Assembly (NCBI RefSeq): GCF_958298935.1
Contig: NC_084942.1
Coordinates: forward strand, 9,741,501-9,805,500
Source of the DNA: Phragmites australis
Taxonomy: Eukaryota > Streptophyta > Magnoliopsida > Poales > Poaceae
Direction: 5' to 3'
Length of the DNA: 64,000 nt
Under the pieces are notes generated by a model. The model did no database searches, had not been told where the DNA came from, and saw nothing but the letters and a program-made list of their open reading frames with translations. Numbering within the stretch: position 1 is the first letter of the stretch; each line of letters opens with the position of its first letter. Shown here in pieces: positions 48,700-59,290 of this stretch. The translations under genes and the position numbers were made by a program.

Positions 48700-49957
48700 G
48701 AAAAGGTTGAAGTGGTTGAATCTGAAGATTGGGGAAGGCCTTTAATTGATTACTTGAAGGATCCGGACAAAGGTGTTGATAGAAAGATTCGGCGGCAAGC
48801 CTTCAAATATACATTGTTGAATGATGATTTATATTGCCGAACTGTGGATGGTTTGCTTCTTAAGTGCTTGGGTTCGGATCAAGCAAGGGTTGCTATGGGT
48901 GAAGTACATGAAGACATATGTGGTACACATCAATTAGCACGCAAGATTAAGTAGTTTTTAAAAAGAGCTGGATTCTATTTGTCTACTATGCTTGATGATT
49001 TCTTCAGGTACTTTAGAGAATGTGAGGCGTATCAGAACTTTGGTGATATTCAATTGGTTCCTGCTGCTATGATGCATCCTATTATTAAACCCTAGATGTT
49101 CCGAGGTTGGGGCTTGGATTTCATCAGTCAAATATGTCCTCTATCATCTAAGGGTCATTGCTTCATCTTGATTGCTACAGATTATTTTACTAAATGGGCT
49201 GAAGCTATTCCTCTCAAGAACATGACACACAAAGAGGTGATTGATTTTATATTGGAGCATATTGTTCATAGATTCGGTATTTCGCAAACTTTAACTACGG
49301 ATAAGGGTACTTCATTCATGTCATATCAGGTACGCGAATTTGCTGAGTCATTGAAAACTAAATTTCTCAATTCATCTTCATATTATGCTCAGGCCAATAG
49401 TCAGGACGAGTCTAGTGATAAAATTTTGATTAAACTTATTAAGAAGAAAATAGAGGAATACCCTAGGAGATGGTATGAGGTTCTATCGGAGGCTTTGTGA
49501 GCACATCGTATATCTAGATATGGTGCCACTAAAGTAATGTCGTATGAACTTATTTATAGACAAGAGGCTGTATTACCCATTGAAATGAATCTTGGTGCTC
49601 TAAGATTGTCCGAACAAAATAACTTGTTGGCATGATTGATGAAGTGATAGATGAAAGATTGAAGGCTTTGAGGGAGATCGGGAAAGACAAATTAAGAGTA
49701 GCTAAAGCTTACAACAAAAAGGTAAAAGTAAAGTCGTTTCAGATTGAGGATCTTATGTGGAAGACTATCTTGCCTATTGGATCAAAGGACAACAAGTTCG
49801 ATAAATAGTCTCCAAGTTGGGAGGGTCCATACAAAGTTGTAAGTATCGTCCCTGGAAATTCTTATTTGTTAGAAACCTTGTAAGGAGAAAAATTACCTAG
49901 AACTATTAATGGATGATACTTGAAGAAATACTATCATAGTGTGTGGCAAGATGCTTA
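48700..49957 (+). pseudogene. Integrase of the gypsy element, broken
   Basis: The zinc-binding region reads HEDICGTHQ...CEAYQNFG; the usual CxxC is C-E-A-Y, so one ligand is lost. The core reads RGWGLDFISQICPLSSKGHC, then TDYFTKWAEAIPLKNMT, then FGISQTLTTDKGTSFMS and AQANSQDESSDK. This retains the D, D and E catalytic positions. The C-terminal part runs to YLKKYYHSVWQDA at about 49957. Stops occur at about 48952, 49096, 49499, 49633, 49808 and 49880. The enzyme would insert the DNA copy into chromosomes. Confidence 0.85.
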
Positions 49958-50096
49958 AAGAGATATGGCCGATGTGTTGGTTACCATCGTCCTAATGAGT
50001 ATTCATGGCCGATGTCTTGATCATCACCCTAAGAAAGGTAGAAGGAAAGATGATGTATTTTTGGTAAGCAAGTTTCACCAAAAAAAAGGGGGCATG

Positions 50097-51089
50097 TGTT
50101 GATAATAGAAAATGGCACGGCTAATATTTTTTGTTCTTGCTGAACCATCCAGTGTTTAGTCTTGGAGCTGGAAGCTTTAATGGATCCGAACATCCAACAT
50201 TTGGATCGGAATATTAGATTAGATGTTCTAGTGTTCAGAGTTTTGTTCTCGTCGGATCATCCGGTGTTCAGTCTCAGAGCTAGAAGTTTTAACGGATCGG
50301 AATATCCCATGTTTGGATCAGAATATCCGGTTAAATATTTTTAGCCAAACTGAGAACCCTCTACTTTGAAAAATCGGACCTTTTGACCACATCAGAACAT
50401 TCGATGTTATCATCGGAACATCCAATTAAATATTTTTTCCCAAATTGAGAGGTCCATACTTTGAAAAATCAGACCTTCCAACTGGATCGGAACATCCGAT
50501 CAGAGGGTTAGAACTTCTGATTAAATATTTTTAATCCAAACCGAGAACCCCATGTTTGGAAAAATCGGATATTCCGACATGATTGGAACTTCCGATGGGG
50601 GAATCAGAATTTCCGATCTGAATCAAATCGAGATATTTGGAAAGAGATAGAGTCAGATTTGAAGATGTTTTTTGATGAATTTTGACTCAAAACAGCGCAA
50701 GACCAACCCTCACTATAAATATAAAGGGACACGACCGATTAAGATCATCCAACATCTAATCGAACAAATACAATTACTTTTCTCTTGTTTTATCCTCTTG
50801 TTGCCCTAGTTATCTTTTCCAACCCCTATTGCTCTCCATTCTTGATCTTGATGACCACAGATAAGCCGCCGGCCATCTACGCTCTAATGGGCTCCCTTCT
50901 GAGCGTGGGTGACGACGAAGGCCCAACGGTGCGGTGCCATGACTGGGATTTCCCAGGTGCTGCTCGTTGGATATTGTTGATCAGAACTTCCGATTGTCCC
51001 GATCAGAACATTCGGTTTGGGCTAGAAGTTTCGGTCCGTTTTGCACATAAGATGATTAGTGTTTGGCGTGATGCTTTTTCGCGTCAACA
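50097..51089 (+). repeat. 3' LTR of the Tat-type gypsy element
   Basis: It starts TGTTGATAATAGAAAATGG, directly after the purine tract aaaaaaaagggggca, and ends TTTTTCGCGTCAACA. It is colinear with the 5' LTR but has about 50 extra bases, mainly from insertions in the repeated atcggaacatcc field. Confidence 0.9.
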
Positions 51090-51420
51090 AGACCGCACAG
51101 AAAAGTTCCGGTTTAATTCTGGATTCGTGGTTTTGCTGTTTTAGAGTGTTGGGCGCACATGATGTTGCTTTACCAGGCAACGTGAAATTAATCTCCAGGT
51201 TTTTTTTTGTCAGGGTGAGAAACTTCACGAGCAAGGGATTTCTGTAAATCAAGTATATCGAACTATTGATCATCGCGCTGTTCTAATAATATTTACGTTG
51301 ATTTTTTAGGAGCAAAGCTTTGTTTTGTGTTTCCATGTAATATTCCAAGGGATATTAAGTAAAACTCCCATACCCACAGCTCATCTCCCATAAATCCGTA
51401 GTTTAAAAAACTAAGGAGTT

Positions 51421-52904
51421 GTTCACTTGTACTCAATAAAATATATCTCGCGTTTTATTCAACATTCAACAATACTCCCTTCACTAAAAAAATACACGAC
51501 GTTTTGCACAATGACACGGTCTTTGAGCGCAGTTTTGACAGTTATTTTTTATTAATGTATATTTCTAAAATCCAACAAAACTGATGATATTGAGAAAGTA
51601 TTTTGGAAGACAGTATATTTCCACGTTTCTAAATTAAATATTATAATAGCTAGTGATTGTCAAAGTTTCAAAAGCCTGACTGGAATCTTGTCCAAAATAT
51701 CATGTTTTCATGACCAGATGGGGTATTTCGGGTTTTCACTCAACTTTTGAACGGAAATGAAATGATTATATACTTATATTTGCTCCCTCCCTTGTCGATA
51801 TGGCTCCACACTAAGATCTCGCATGTGCGGACTAGTCTGCTCACCCGGAGCTAGCTTCAGTAGCATCGGTTTGCTGACCCTTCCTAGCCCTAGCAAACCT
51901 TTCTTGTTCCTCTAGGTGAAGCTCGCCAGAAGCACAAAACTAGGTACCATCTATAGCTCACCAGGGCATTTTAGCCCCTCCCATCACTCGAACTTTTCAG
52001 CTTTTAGATGAAGATCCAACAGCCCATGGCTTTCTTCAACCTCCTACTCATCCCGATCTCTCCTTCTTTGCCCGTGAGATTCTCCACCCCATTCACCCCA
52101 CCCCACCCTCCTACTCTTATCTCTTGCAAGTGGTGGCTCCCACGCGGCCGCCGTCGTGAAAACCCAGCTTCGCCGAGCTATCACCATGACACCCCCACCT
52201 CGACATCACCCAACCGGTGGTCCTCAGCCTTGCTGCTCTGTCCCCATGTCTGCTACCATCTCGCTGGGCTAGCCTACCAACCCTAGCCTTCCCTCTAATC
52301 CCGTGCAGTCTCTGGTGAAAATCTCATCCCCAAAATGCTCACCTCTCGTCCTCACTGGAGCTCGTTGGAGATGGAGCATATTGCGTTGGATCTTACCAGA
52401 ATCGGAGAAGAGGGTGAAGAGGAGGGGAGAGAAAAAATCAGGTGATGGAGGGGCAGAAATGCCTGAGTACATTATAGCAATACCGTAACACTAAGCGGGA
52501 TGCAGCTAAATATTTGAGCGCATTCAACGTTGAGTGATTCGACTGAAGCAATTATAATTTATATAAAAGAAATTAGTCTCTTCATATCCATCAGGTTCTT
52601 TGACTATGACTAAATGTGTGGTCGCAACAGATCGAGTGTGCTAGCTTCTAGCAGAAAACGTATGTCGAAATTGTGCCGAATCTTGCATCTGCAGGACTTG
52701 GCTGGCAGTGGTATAGTAGTAGTAACGGCAATACAGTATGATTTGGGCAATAGAAATGTCTTCAAAGTATGGACAATAGACTGATAGAGTTCCTTTTGGT
52801 TCTTCTATAAAAGTCAGACAAAAGAAAGTTTTTCCAGCTTATGGTTCACATGAACATTCCACTGAACTTTCAGGGCTTGATGATCAAAAGGGCTGTCCTT
52901 CCGA
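51421..52904. other. Intergenic DNA, no gene recognised
   Basis: Bases from 51474 (TA then CTCCCTTCACTAAAAAAATA) resemble one end of a Stowaway MITE, but the matching end was not found. A pyrimidine-rich stretch at about 51780-52450 has open frames on both strands with no known motif. It may be part of an old LTR. Confidence 0.35.
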
Positions 52905-53560
52905 AGTTTGACTCGTGCATTGAATTTACGACACGAACAGCAGCAGCAAGGCAGCTCCAGTTTTTCTCAACACAACACGAGTGCATGGAGATTATATCAT
53001 TTTCTGCTGGCAAGATGAGATTGGAAGGCTGGAAATTGAGAGAAAGATTCCGTTGACTGCTGGACAGGCGTGGTTTTTCGAGTTTGGGTACACCGTATTA
53101 CTGTACCAGGTGAAGTAAAATTCAATCTTGATATTTCATCAGGTAGGGATGTAATACCTTTAGAAAAGGTTTTACGTAAATCTGAGTACTTCCGCTTATT
53201 TCAAAATGTGTTATGAACTACTGCACATGAATTAAGTAAGTGCTAAAATTACCTTACTGGAAAAGATACCTCATTTATTCATGAGAAGGATACCATTAAT
53301 TAATTGGCAAGGGTATAAGAGGAAGTAATAGGGGACAAATGCTTTAAGTCCTATAACCACTTACATTTAGAGAAGAGTGAGAAAATTTAAAACAACTTGC
53401 ATTTGTAATTCGAGGGAGTATATGGATCGTTGATCATTGTACTGTTCTAATATTTTATATAACAATTTTCTAAGGATCAAAGCTTAGTCTTGCATTGTAG
53501 CGAGCTTCAACCTAAAGCTTGGAGGGGTTTAATGTAAAACTCCCACATCTCATCTCGCGA
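52905..53560 (+). repeat. Second copy of the duplicated noncoding segment
   Basis: It is colinear with 42140-42250 plus 51095-51420. An extra AT-rich block, about 53140-53420, ends in gagggagta just before the similarity resumes. This suggests a Stowaway-like MITE inserted into this copy only. Confidence 0.55.
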
Positions 53561-53882
53561 GTTAGTTTCAATTTTTACAGTGGTATTAAGTAATTCAAAG
53601 AATGCTCAGCTCATCTTTACAATCTAAACTCCATCACGTTTGAGCCCTTTGTGGCCATCCACGTCGCCTACTTCTTCTGAACTGTCGGATGATGCAGTCC
53701 TCAGCTGTGGACCGTCCGATCGGTTAGGTATGAGCCACACCACCTCCTAGGATCACCCGGCGGCTGAGAAAAATATCCGCTCGCTTGCCCTCTTGCGCCA
53801 TTATCCCAAAAACCCCACCTCCGATGCCGCCACTACCCTAGAGAGATAGAGAGACCCGCCCTCCCGCCTCATCCAACCGCTG

Positions 53883-54881
53883 CCATCAAGGATGCGGCGG
53901 AGGAAGAGGACAAGGAGTGGGAGGCTACGCTGCAGAAGTGGAAGACCAAGACCTACGTGATCTCTGTGCCCCTCCGCGTCGTCGCGCTTCGCGTCTCCTT
54001 CCATCTCTGGTTTTAATGAGCTCTTCACTGAGATGTCACAACCTTTGGACAAGGATCAAGTTAACCAGAAGTCTGCAATGGCAGCTGATGTTGTTTCGAT
54101 TGGGGACTCTTGGCTTAGCTATGCCATCCATAGGGGATAGGTAGAGCCTGTCCATAATGCTGAAGAACAGGATTAATTTTATAGCCTGAGTGATAGATGG
54201 AAGGTTAGAAGTGAAACCTTTAGTTTCTCTTGATAATGCTTATATCTACTTTGGCCCATGTTGGTGATGTTGCAGTGCCTTGGAAAACAATTTGCTTGCT
54301 GAATTTTAGATTACAAAACTCAATGTATAGTTTCTGTATAGTTTATATTTCCACTATAGTTTATCATGTTCATTTGTGTAGGAATCAGAATGGAGAGACA
54401 GATCCTAATGGCTCAGTATGGAGGGTTCCATACAAATGGGGCACCATGGTCATTGCTTACAAGAAAAGCAAGCCCAAGAGGCATAATCTGAAGCCAATAC
54501 AGGTGAACTTTGTCAAGAAATATGCAGCATTACTCACAAGCATGCTAAAATTGATTTATCCTTCATTAAGGGAGTATAACACTTATCCTTTTTTCTGGGT
54601 GAAATGAAAATATGTAACATAGCACTAAATTATGCCATTTGATTGTGCTGCTTGAGATAGATTATCATGTGATTTATAAATGACTAAGTGGCATTCTGTG
54701 TGAATTCATATCACTGTGTTACATATATTGATATGTTATTGGTAGGATTGGGAGGATCTGTGGAGGCATGAATTTGCTGGGAAGATTTCAATGTAGAGGT
54801 GCCCAATGAAAAAAAACAAGTACACTAAAGAGTGTGCTGATGAAATAGATCTATGCAGGCCTTCTGGTCATGGCTCCCAAG
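53883..54881 (+). pseudogene. Plant solute-binding-protein-like (putrescine-binding-related) gene, truncated
   Basis: The pieces match, as I recall it, the plant nuclear gene typified by Arabidopsis At1g31410, a relative of bacterial extracytoplasmic polyamine-binding proteins. Exon-like pieces read as follows. AIKDAAEEEDKEWEATLQKW and KTKTYVISVPLRVVALR (53883-54014). Then, after a jump in frame that drops roughly 30 residues, MAADVVSIGDSWLSYAIH with stops (54015-54225). Then TDPNGSVWRVPYKWGTMVIA and YKKSKPKRHNLKPIQ (54382-54502, acceptor GTGTAG, donor CAG/GTGAAC). Then DWEDLWRHEFAGKISM and a stop (54746-54881, acceptor TTGGTAG, donor AAG/GTAATT). Introns are retained, so it arose by DNA duplication and not retroposition. 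The C-terminal half is missing. Confidence 0.7.
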
Positions 54882-54945
54882 GTAATTTTTCTTTCTTCTC
54901 CTTTTCCTAGCCTTCCTTGAAATTCTGGTGTCTAATCAAATCTAA

Positions 54946-55053
54946 GATCCAAGCAACTAACTAAACCAAATCAAACTATTAACTTAAAGATAGATAGTAG
55001 ATCCAAGCAACTAACTAAACCAAATCAAACTATTAACTTAAATATAGATAGCA
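54946..55053. repeat. Tandem duplication of a 54-bp unit
   Basis: Two nearly identical copies begin gatccaagcaactaac and end aacttaaa.atagatag. They lie in noncoding DNA just after the pseudogene. Confidence 0.9.
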
Positions 55054-56109
55054 GCAAGGCTTATCTCTAAGCCGTGGAAGCTGTTGATGCTATGCCAGCC
55101 CTAGCTAGCCACTTGTTAGACCGCTTGCGGTGGAACACTCTGGATTTGATATGATTAACTAAATAAACAAGTTCACATTCTTTTCTCCATATTTGATAAA
55201 TGTTTTAGCTTGGTTCTCAAACTGGTTTCCATTTTATGGAATCTTCAGAATGAACCAACATATAGTCTAAAGCTTACCAGTTCATATATTTGAAGTTTTT
55301 GGTCTTAGAACTTACCAGTTGTTACGATCTAGAAATCAGTAATCTTTATTTTTCTGTTCTTTGTAGATGGACTGGGTCAGCATTGACAGGTGCAGGTAAA
55401 TTTGGGCTAATATAAACATCAACAAGTCATCGTCGTATGATTATATTTAACTTTAAAAGCTGTGCTTCAATTATGTCGCTATCAAATTACATGTGATTGT
55501 GGATATAATTATACTTCAATTTACAATAGATTTCCATTATACTCGGCAACAGGCTATACAACGCACAAACGGCGCGCTATTTTCTAGTTAATAAATCAAG
55601 AAGTGTTCGTTCGCTACTCAACAAGATATACCTCAGGTCTTACTCGATTTTTTACGAACGAAAATGAGATGGTATACTGTGCATTAACACTATATCGAGG
55701 TTGTTTGGTTGGGCCTAATCCTTCCCATCTAAGTGGATGGGTGAATTTTTTTCTCTCTATTTTCTAAAAAAGAAAATTGCAAAACTATGCTTCCATTCTA
55801 GAATTTGACACAAATAGTCTTCTTTAGCTCATTCAGTGGACAGGAAGTAAAAATCGTTCATTGAAAGGACAGGGGTTTGACATGGATGCTAGGATATGAA
55901 GGCTTGGACAATAGCATTTATTTTAAAAATTGTTAAAAGTGAATGAATAATTAAGTGGAAATAGTAAAATAAATAACAACCTTAAAATTCCAACAATCGT
56001 GACTTAACCAATTTTTCAACACTTCAACCATGGTTCTCACCACCATGATTGATCAAACCAACCAAAATATCAATTTCTAAACATATGAGGTTCCTTGTCA
56101 CACTTGACC
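55054..56109. other. Intergenic AT-rich DNA, no gene recognised
   Basis: One possible short exon (splice acceptor-like TTGTAG before 55368 and donor CAG/GTAAAT near 55397) is present but cannot be attached to a protein. A TIR-like word, gttgtttggttgggcc, at about 55700 has no visible partner. Confidence 0.35.
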
Positions 56110-56930
56110 ATGAGCTTGACTAATTAACCAGTTTTACACTCTGCAGAGGCTGTACACTTTACTAATAACACATGTTTTCCTATTTTGTTAAACATCCAAT
56201 AGCCGACGGATAACCCTTACACACTTCCGATATGTGCGCTAGGAATCCACTGTAAAGCCTTTATAAAGCCCCTCTCGACATGTGCATACCCGCTAAGGTT
56301 TCATCACCGCGTGATTACACCTCAACAACAGAAGCACCCTCTTGCGCCTTACGGATCCCAAGAAGTACACCATTCCATTCCATACCACCAATTGGTCTAC
56401 ACTATGCTGAGAGTAAAGCTAAGTAATCAGCTAGACTCATCCCATACCAGGGTTGTGGTTGTATTATTAACTTGGAATAAGCGCTCCATGAACCGGTCCT
56501 TAGATTTGAGTAAGACTACCACCAACCCAACCGTACAACCTGTACTAGTCTCATCCAAACCACTTGCTCAAATCCTAATTTCATGTTGCTACAAAAATTA
56601 TATAATCATCTTTTATCATAGTTACATAAGACCATTATCATATTCAGTTGAGCAATTATTATTATCACTATCCCAAAGTAAGGCTAAGCATGATCCACTT
56701 TTCCATAATCAAAACTAAACCATGGCGACATGGATGTTAAAGGAAAACTAGGGTAAAGTCTAACTTTGGATTCCTGGCAATATTATTAGTATACATGTTT
56801 GTAAAATAAAATATTTTAAGATCTCGGATCAATACGGTTAAGGACATAACTTGCCTTTACAATACTCAGTTCGATCTTCGAAGTCTTGGTCCTGCAGTCC
56901 TTCTTGCTCCTTCAAAATGTTGACATCTAC
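56110..56930 (-). mobile_element. Remnant of a long gypsy-type LTR
   Basis: On the minus strand the blocks gcgcaagagggtgcttct, gatgaaacct, ggctttataaaggcttt and tgtacagcctctgcagagt occur in the same order as in the LTRs at 21.9-22.13 kb and 61.16-61.35 kb. The segment near 56860-56930 matches 1257-1360. Both ends are truncated and no target duplication was found. Confidence 0.55.
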
Positions 56931-57149
56931 TCGTGAACATAAGCATAAAGACGACAAATAAACACCAAGATAAAAAAAGAATGAAATAGCACACAACAAA
57001 CAACACCACTTACTACGAGCATCATCATCACATGCATATCATCTAGCAACATATTATCATCGCATGCATATCATCAATGTCATCATCACATGAAATGATA
57101 AATCACTTTGCGCTTTACCAATTTCACAATAACGCCAATTTTGCCTTTG

Positions 57150-58850
57150 CCAATTCTTTTACCACATGATCTCACAATCTCCCCTTGATGAAAACATTAG
57201 CAACACCTCAAATGAACATTGGCAATACCTTTTCAAACAAGGGTGTTTTGTAAATCCCAACGCAAAGTCAAAAACCAAAAGATCAAGAATTATCCCTCTT
57301 TCTTCAAAATCAAAATTCTCCCCCTGATAAGAATTAAAAAAAAGAAAAGAAAATCCCCCCTTTGATAAAAAAGGAATAAAATCCCAAATCTCTCCGCCTT
57401 TGACAATGATTAATCAATAATTCAAAAGAAAATAAAATCTTTTTGTTTTTGTTTTTATTATTTTTTATATGAGCATCATAAATCATCCACATATGAAACA
57501 AATATTTGACCAAGCCATGCTATCAAGAATAATTATATCAACCTATCTACACATGTAAAAATATAGTGTAAGCATAACTGATCAAGTGTAATTAATAATT
57601 TATTTGCAAGACATGATCTCCCAATATCAACTATTGTGCTTGAAAAATGGATTGATCACTTAAAAGCATATAAGATAAAATTCATTTGCAAGAAATTATA
57701 TGCACCATTAGTCTTACTTTTCAACCATGCTAATCCTATGTCAAAAAGATAATCAGAAGTTTAAGCTCAATGCTTTCGGTCATACATAACTTCTTCTAAA
57801 TTCATATCAAAGTGCAATGATAAGCAATCTCATAAAGAAGAAGTGTGTCAATGTACATTTCTTTGATCTTTTACCTATCAATTATAACTCAGCATTTATG
57901 ACATAACTTTGATACTTCACATTTAACACTTTTAGAAAAGATCAAAATAGTCAAGAAAGTTTAACCATGACAAGATATAATTCAACTTTTCATTCCGATT
58001 AAAAAGTCATGACAAAAACTACACAGTTACACACATAGATATGAAAGTGTAACAATTTTGTAGCATTAATATGGATTCAAATGTCATATATGTATAAAGT
58101 ACAATGCTCATTAGAATTTGTTTTTGCTATTTTTCAAAATTCAAGAACTCCACCTCAAACCAATCCTTCAAAAACTCCTTTTTCAAAATAGTTAAGCAAA
58201 AAATAAATATTTCCTCTATGCAAAACAAATGACTTTTTTCAAAAATTGCTGCCCCTTAATAGAGTAACCAATGAAATAAATGGAGACAAGGAGATATGTG
58301 TTTGAGTTATTATGGCATGTTATTTTTGAGCATAAATATAAATCAAGATAAGCACATCTTAAATATGAAAGCCATGATATAAGATAAAACATGATCGAAC
58401 ATACGGGGATATACAAATAATCATATAAACAAGCATCTCACTCGTACCACGAGTAGATATCTGTGAATATAAAAAGTATGCGTGTTTAGAATAGCTCACA
58501 AAGTCAGTGAAGATGCTATCATAGCCAATAAGCCTCTTGAAGGCCATCACAAGGGTATGGAAAATCATCCATGTCTCAATTACATCAAAGAAAGAACCGA
58601 GATCCATCAAGCTTTTATTCTCCATCCCTCTTTCCAAAAACCAACATAGCACTAGAGAATGTCGAGGCCTTGGTACTGGAGTTAGAAATAAAATATTTTG
58701 GAATCCAGTACTGAGACACCCGATCAAAAGTAGGCACAATACAAGTATTCTTATGATTAAAATCAGTTTTAGCTTTTGTCATGTTACAAGCAACAAAAGG
58801 TGATGGTTGTTTCATTCAAGGCACAAAATGATGTGCTACAACCTCAAGCG
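57150..58850 (-). mobile_element. Degenerate Ty1/copia (Maximus/SIRE-like) remnant
   Basis: Near 58820-58640, minus-strand frames resemble the gag-to-protease junction of Maximus elements (VSQYWIPKYFISN). This is followed in another frame by a possible decayed protease (LMDLGSFFDV in place of D-S-G-C, then GYDSIFT). To the left, 57170-57410 contains several cccccttga/cccctgat tracts, the complement of the purine-rich tracts found in these elements. The body is heavily mutated and no LTRs were located. Confidence 0.35.
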
Positions 58851-59029
58851 AGATAAAACATGCATTTCTCAAATTAGACCTAGCCTTAAATTTTTCTTTC
58901 CTTTGTTGTTTAGCTAGTATAAAACAAAAATAATTGAAAGCAGATGATACATATATAACATGATGTTTAAATTTAGAAGAAGAAGCACTAGCACAGAATC
59001 ATTGAAAGAAGATGTTGTGTCATAGACAA

Positions 59030-59290
59030 TTTCTTAGGACCCATCATAGACAAAATATTTTCAGACAGTAGCTAAGACATACGTGTCTGTAACAACATAG
59101 GCATCTAGGTATGAATGAACTCACAGACGGTTTTTATAAATCCGTCTATTTCTATCATACAGACACAAATAACTTTTAGAAAAATCCATATGTGATATTT
59201 TCACATACGGTTTCTTGTAAGATTTATCTGTGTCTATTCGTAGACATAGATGGAGTTTATACACATCCATATGTATTTAAGACCTGCGAA
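59030..59290. repeat. Short inverted-repeat motifs resembling DNA-transposon subterminal DNA
   Basis: The words cacagacggtttttataaatccgtct and catacggtttcttgtaag are arranged as small hairpins, in the manner of CACTA-type subterminal repeats. No terminal CACTA was found. The segment probably borders or truncates the LTR that follows. Confidence 0.3.

Larger units (their letters stand above)
42251..51089 (+). mobile_element. Complete Ty3/gypsy retrotransposon of the Tat type, inactivated
   Basis: LTRs of 939 and 993 bp flank the interior, and AGACC borders both ends (42246-42250 and 51090-51094). Order: 5' LTR, primer site, gag, protease, partial reverse transcriptase, a second RNase H-like domain, integrase, purine tract, 3' LTR. 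A second (archaeal-like) RNase H between pol and integrase is known for the Tat/Ogre/Retand group. Every reading frame contains stops, and the reverse transcriptase core is deleted. Both LTRs have TATA boxes (ctataaatataaaggg near 42826 and 50713). Total length is 8839 bp. Confidence 0.9.
42140..51420 (+). repeat. First copy of a duplicated noncoding segment, split by the gypsy element
   Basis: Bases 42140-42250 and 51095-51420, joined across the gypsy insertion, resemble 52905-53560 in the same order. Shared words include ctcgtgcattga, agcaaggcag, tttt..tcacaacac, tgatcat..g.ctgttctaata, caaagctt and gtaaaactccca. The second copy has an extra segment near 53140-53420. No open frame is conserved between the copies. 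Confidence 0.6.

Noticed and set aside
51474..51780. Possible Stowaway MITE starting TA-CTCCCTTCAC
   Set aside because: Only one end is recognisable. No inverted partner with a TA duplication was found downstream.
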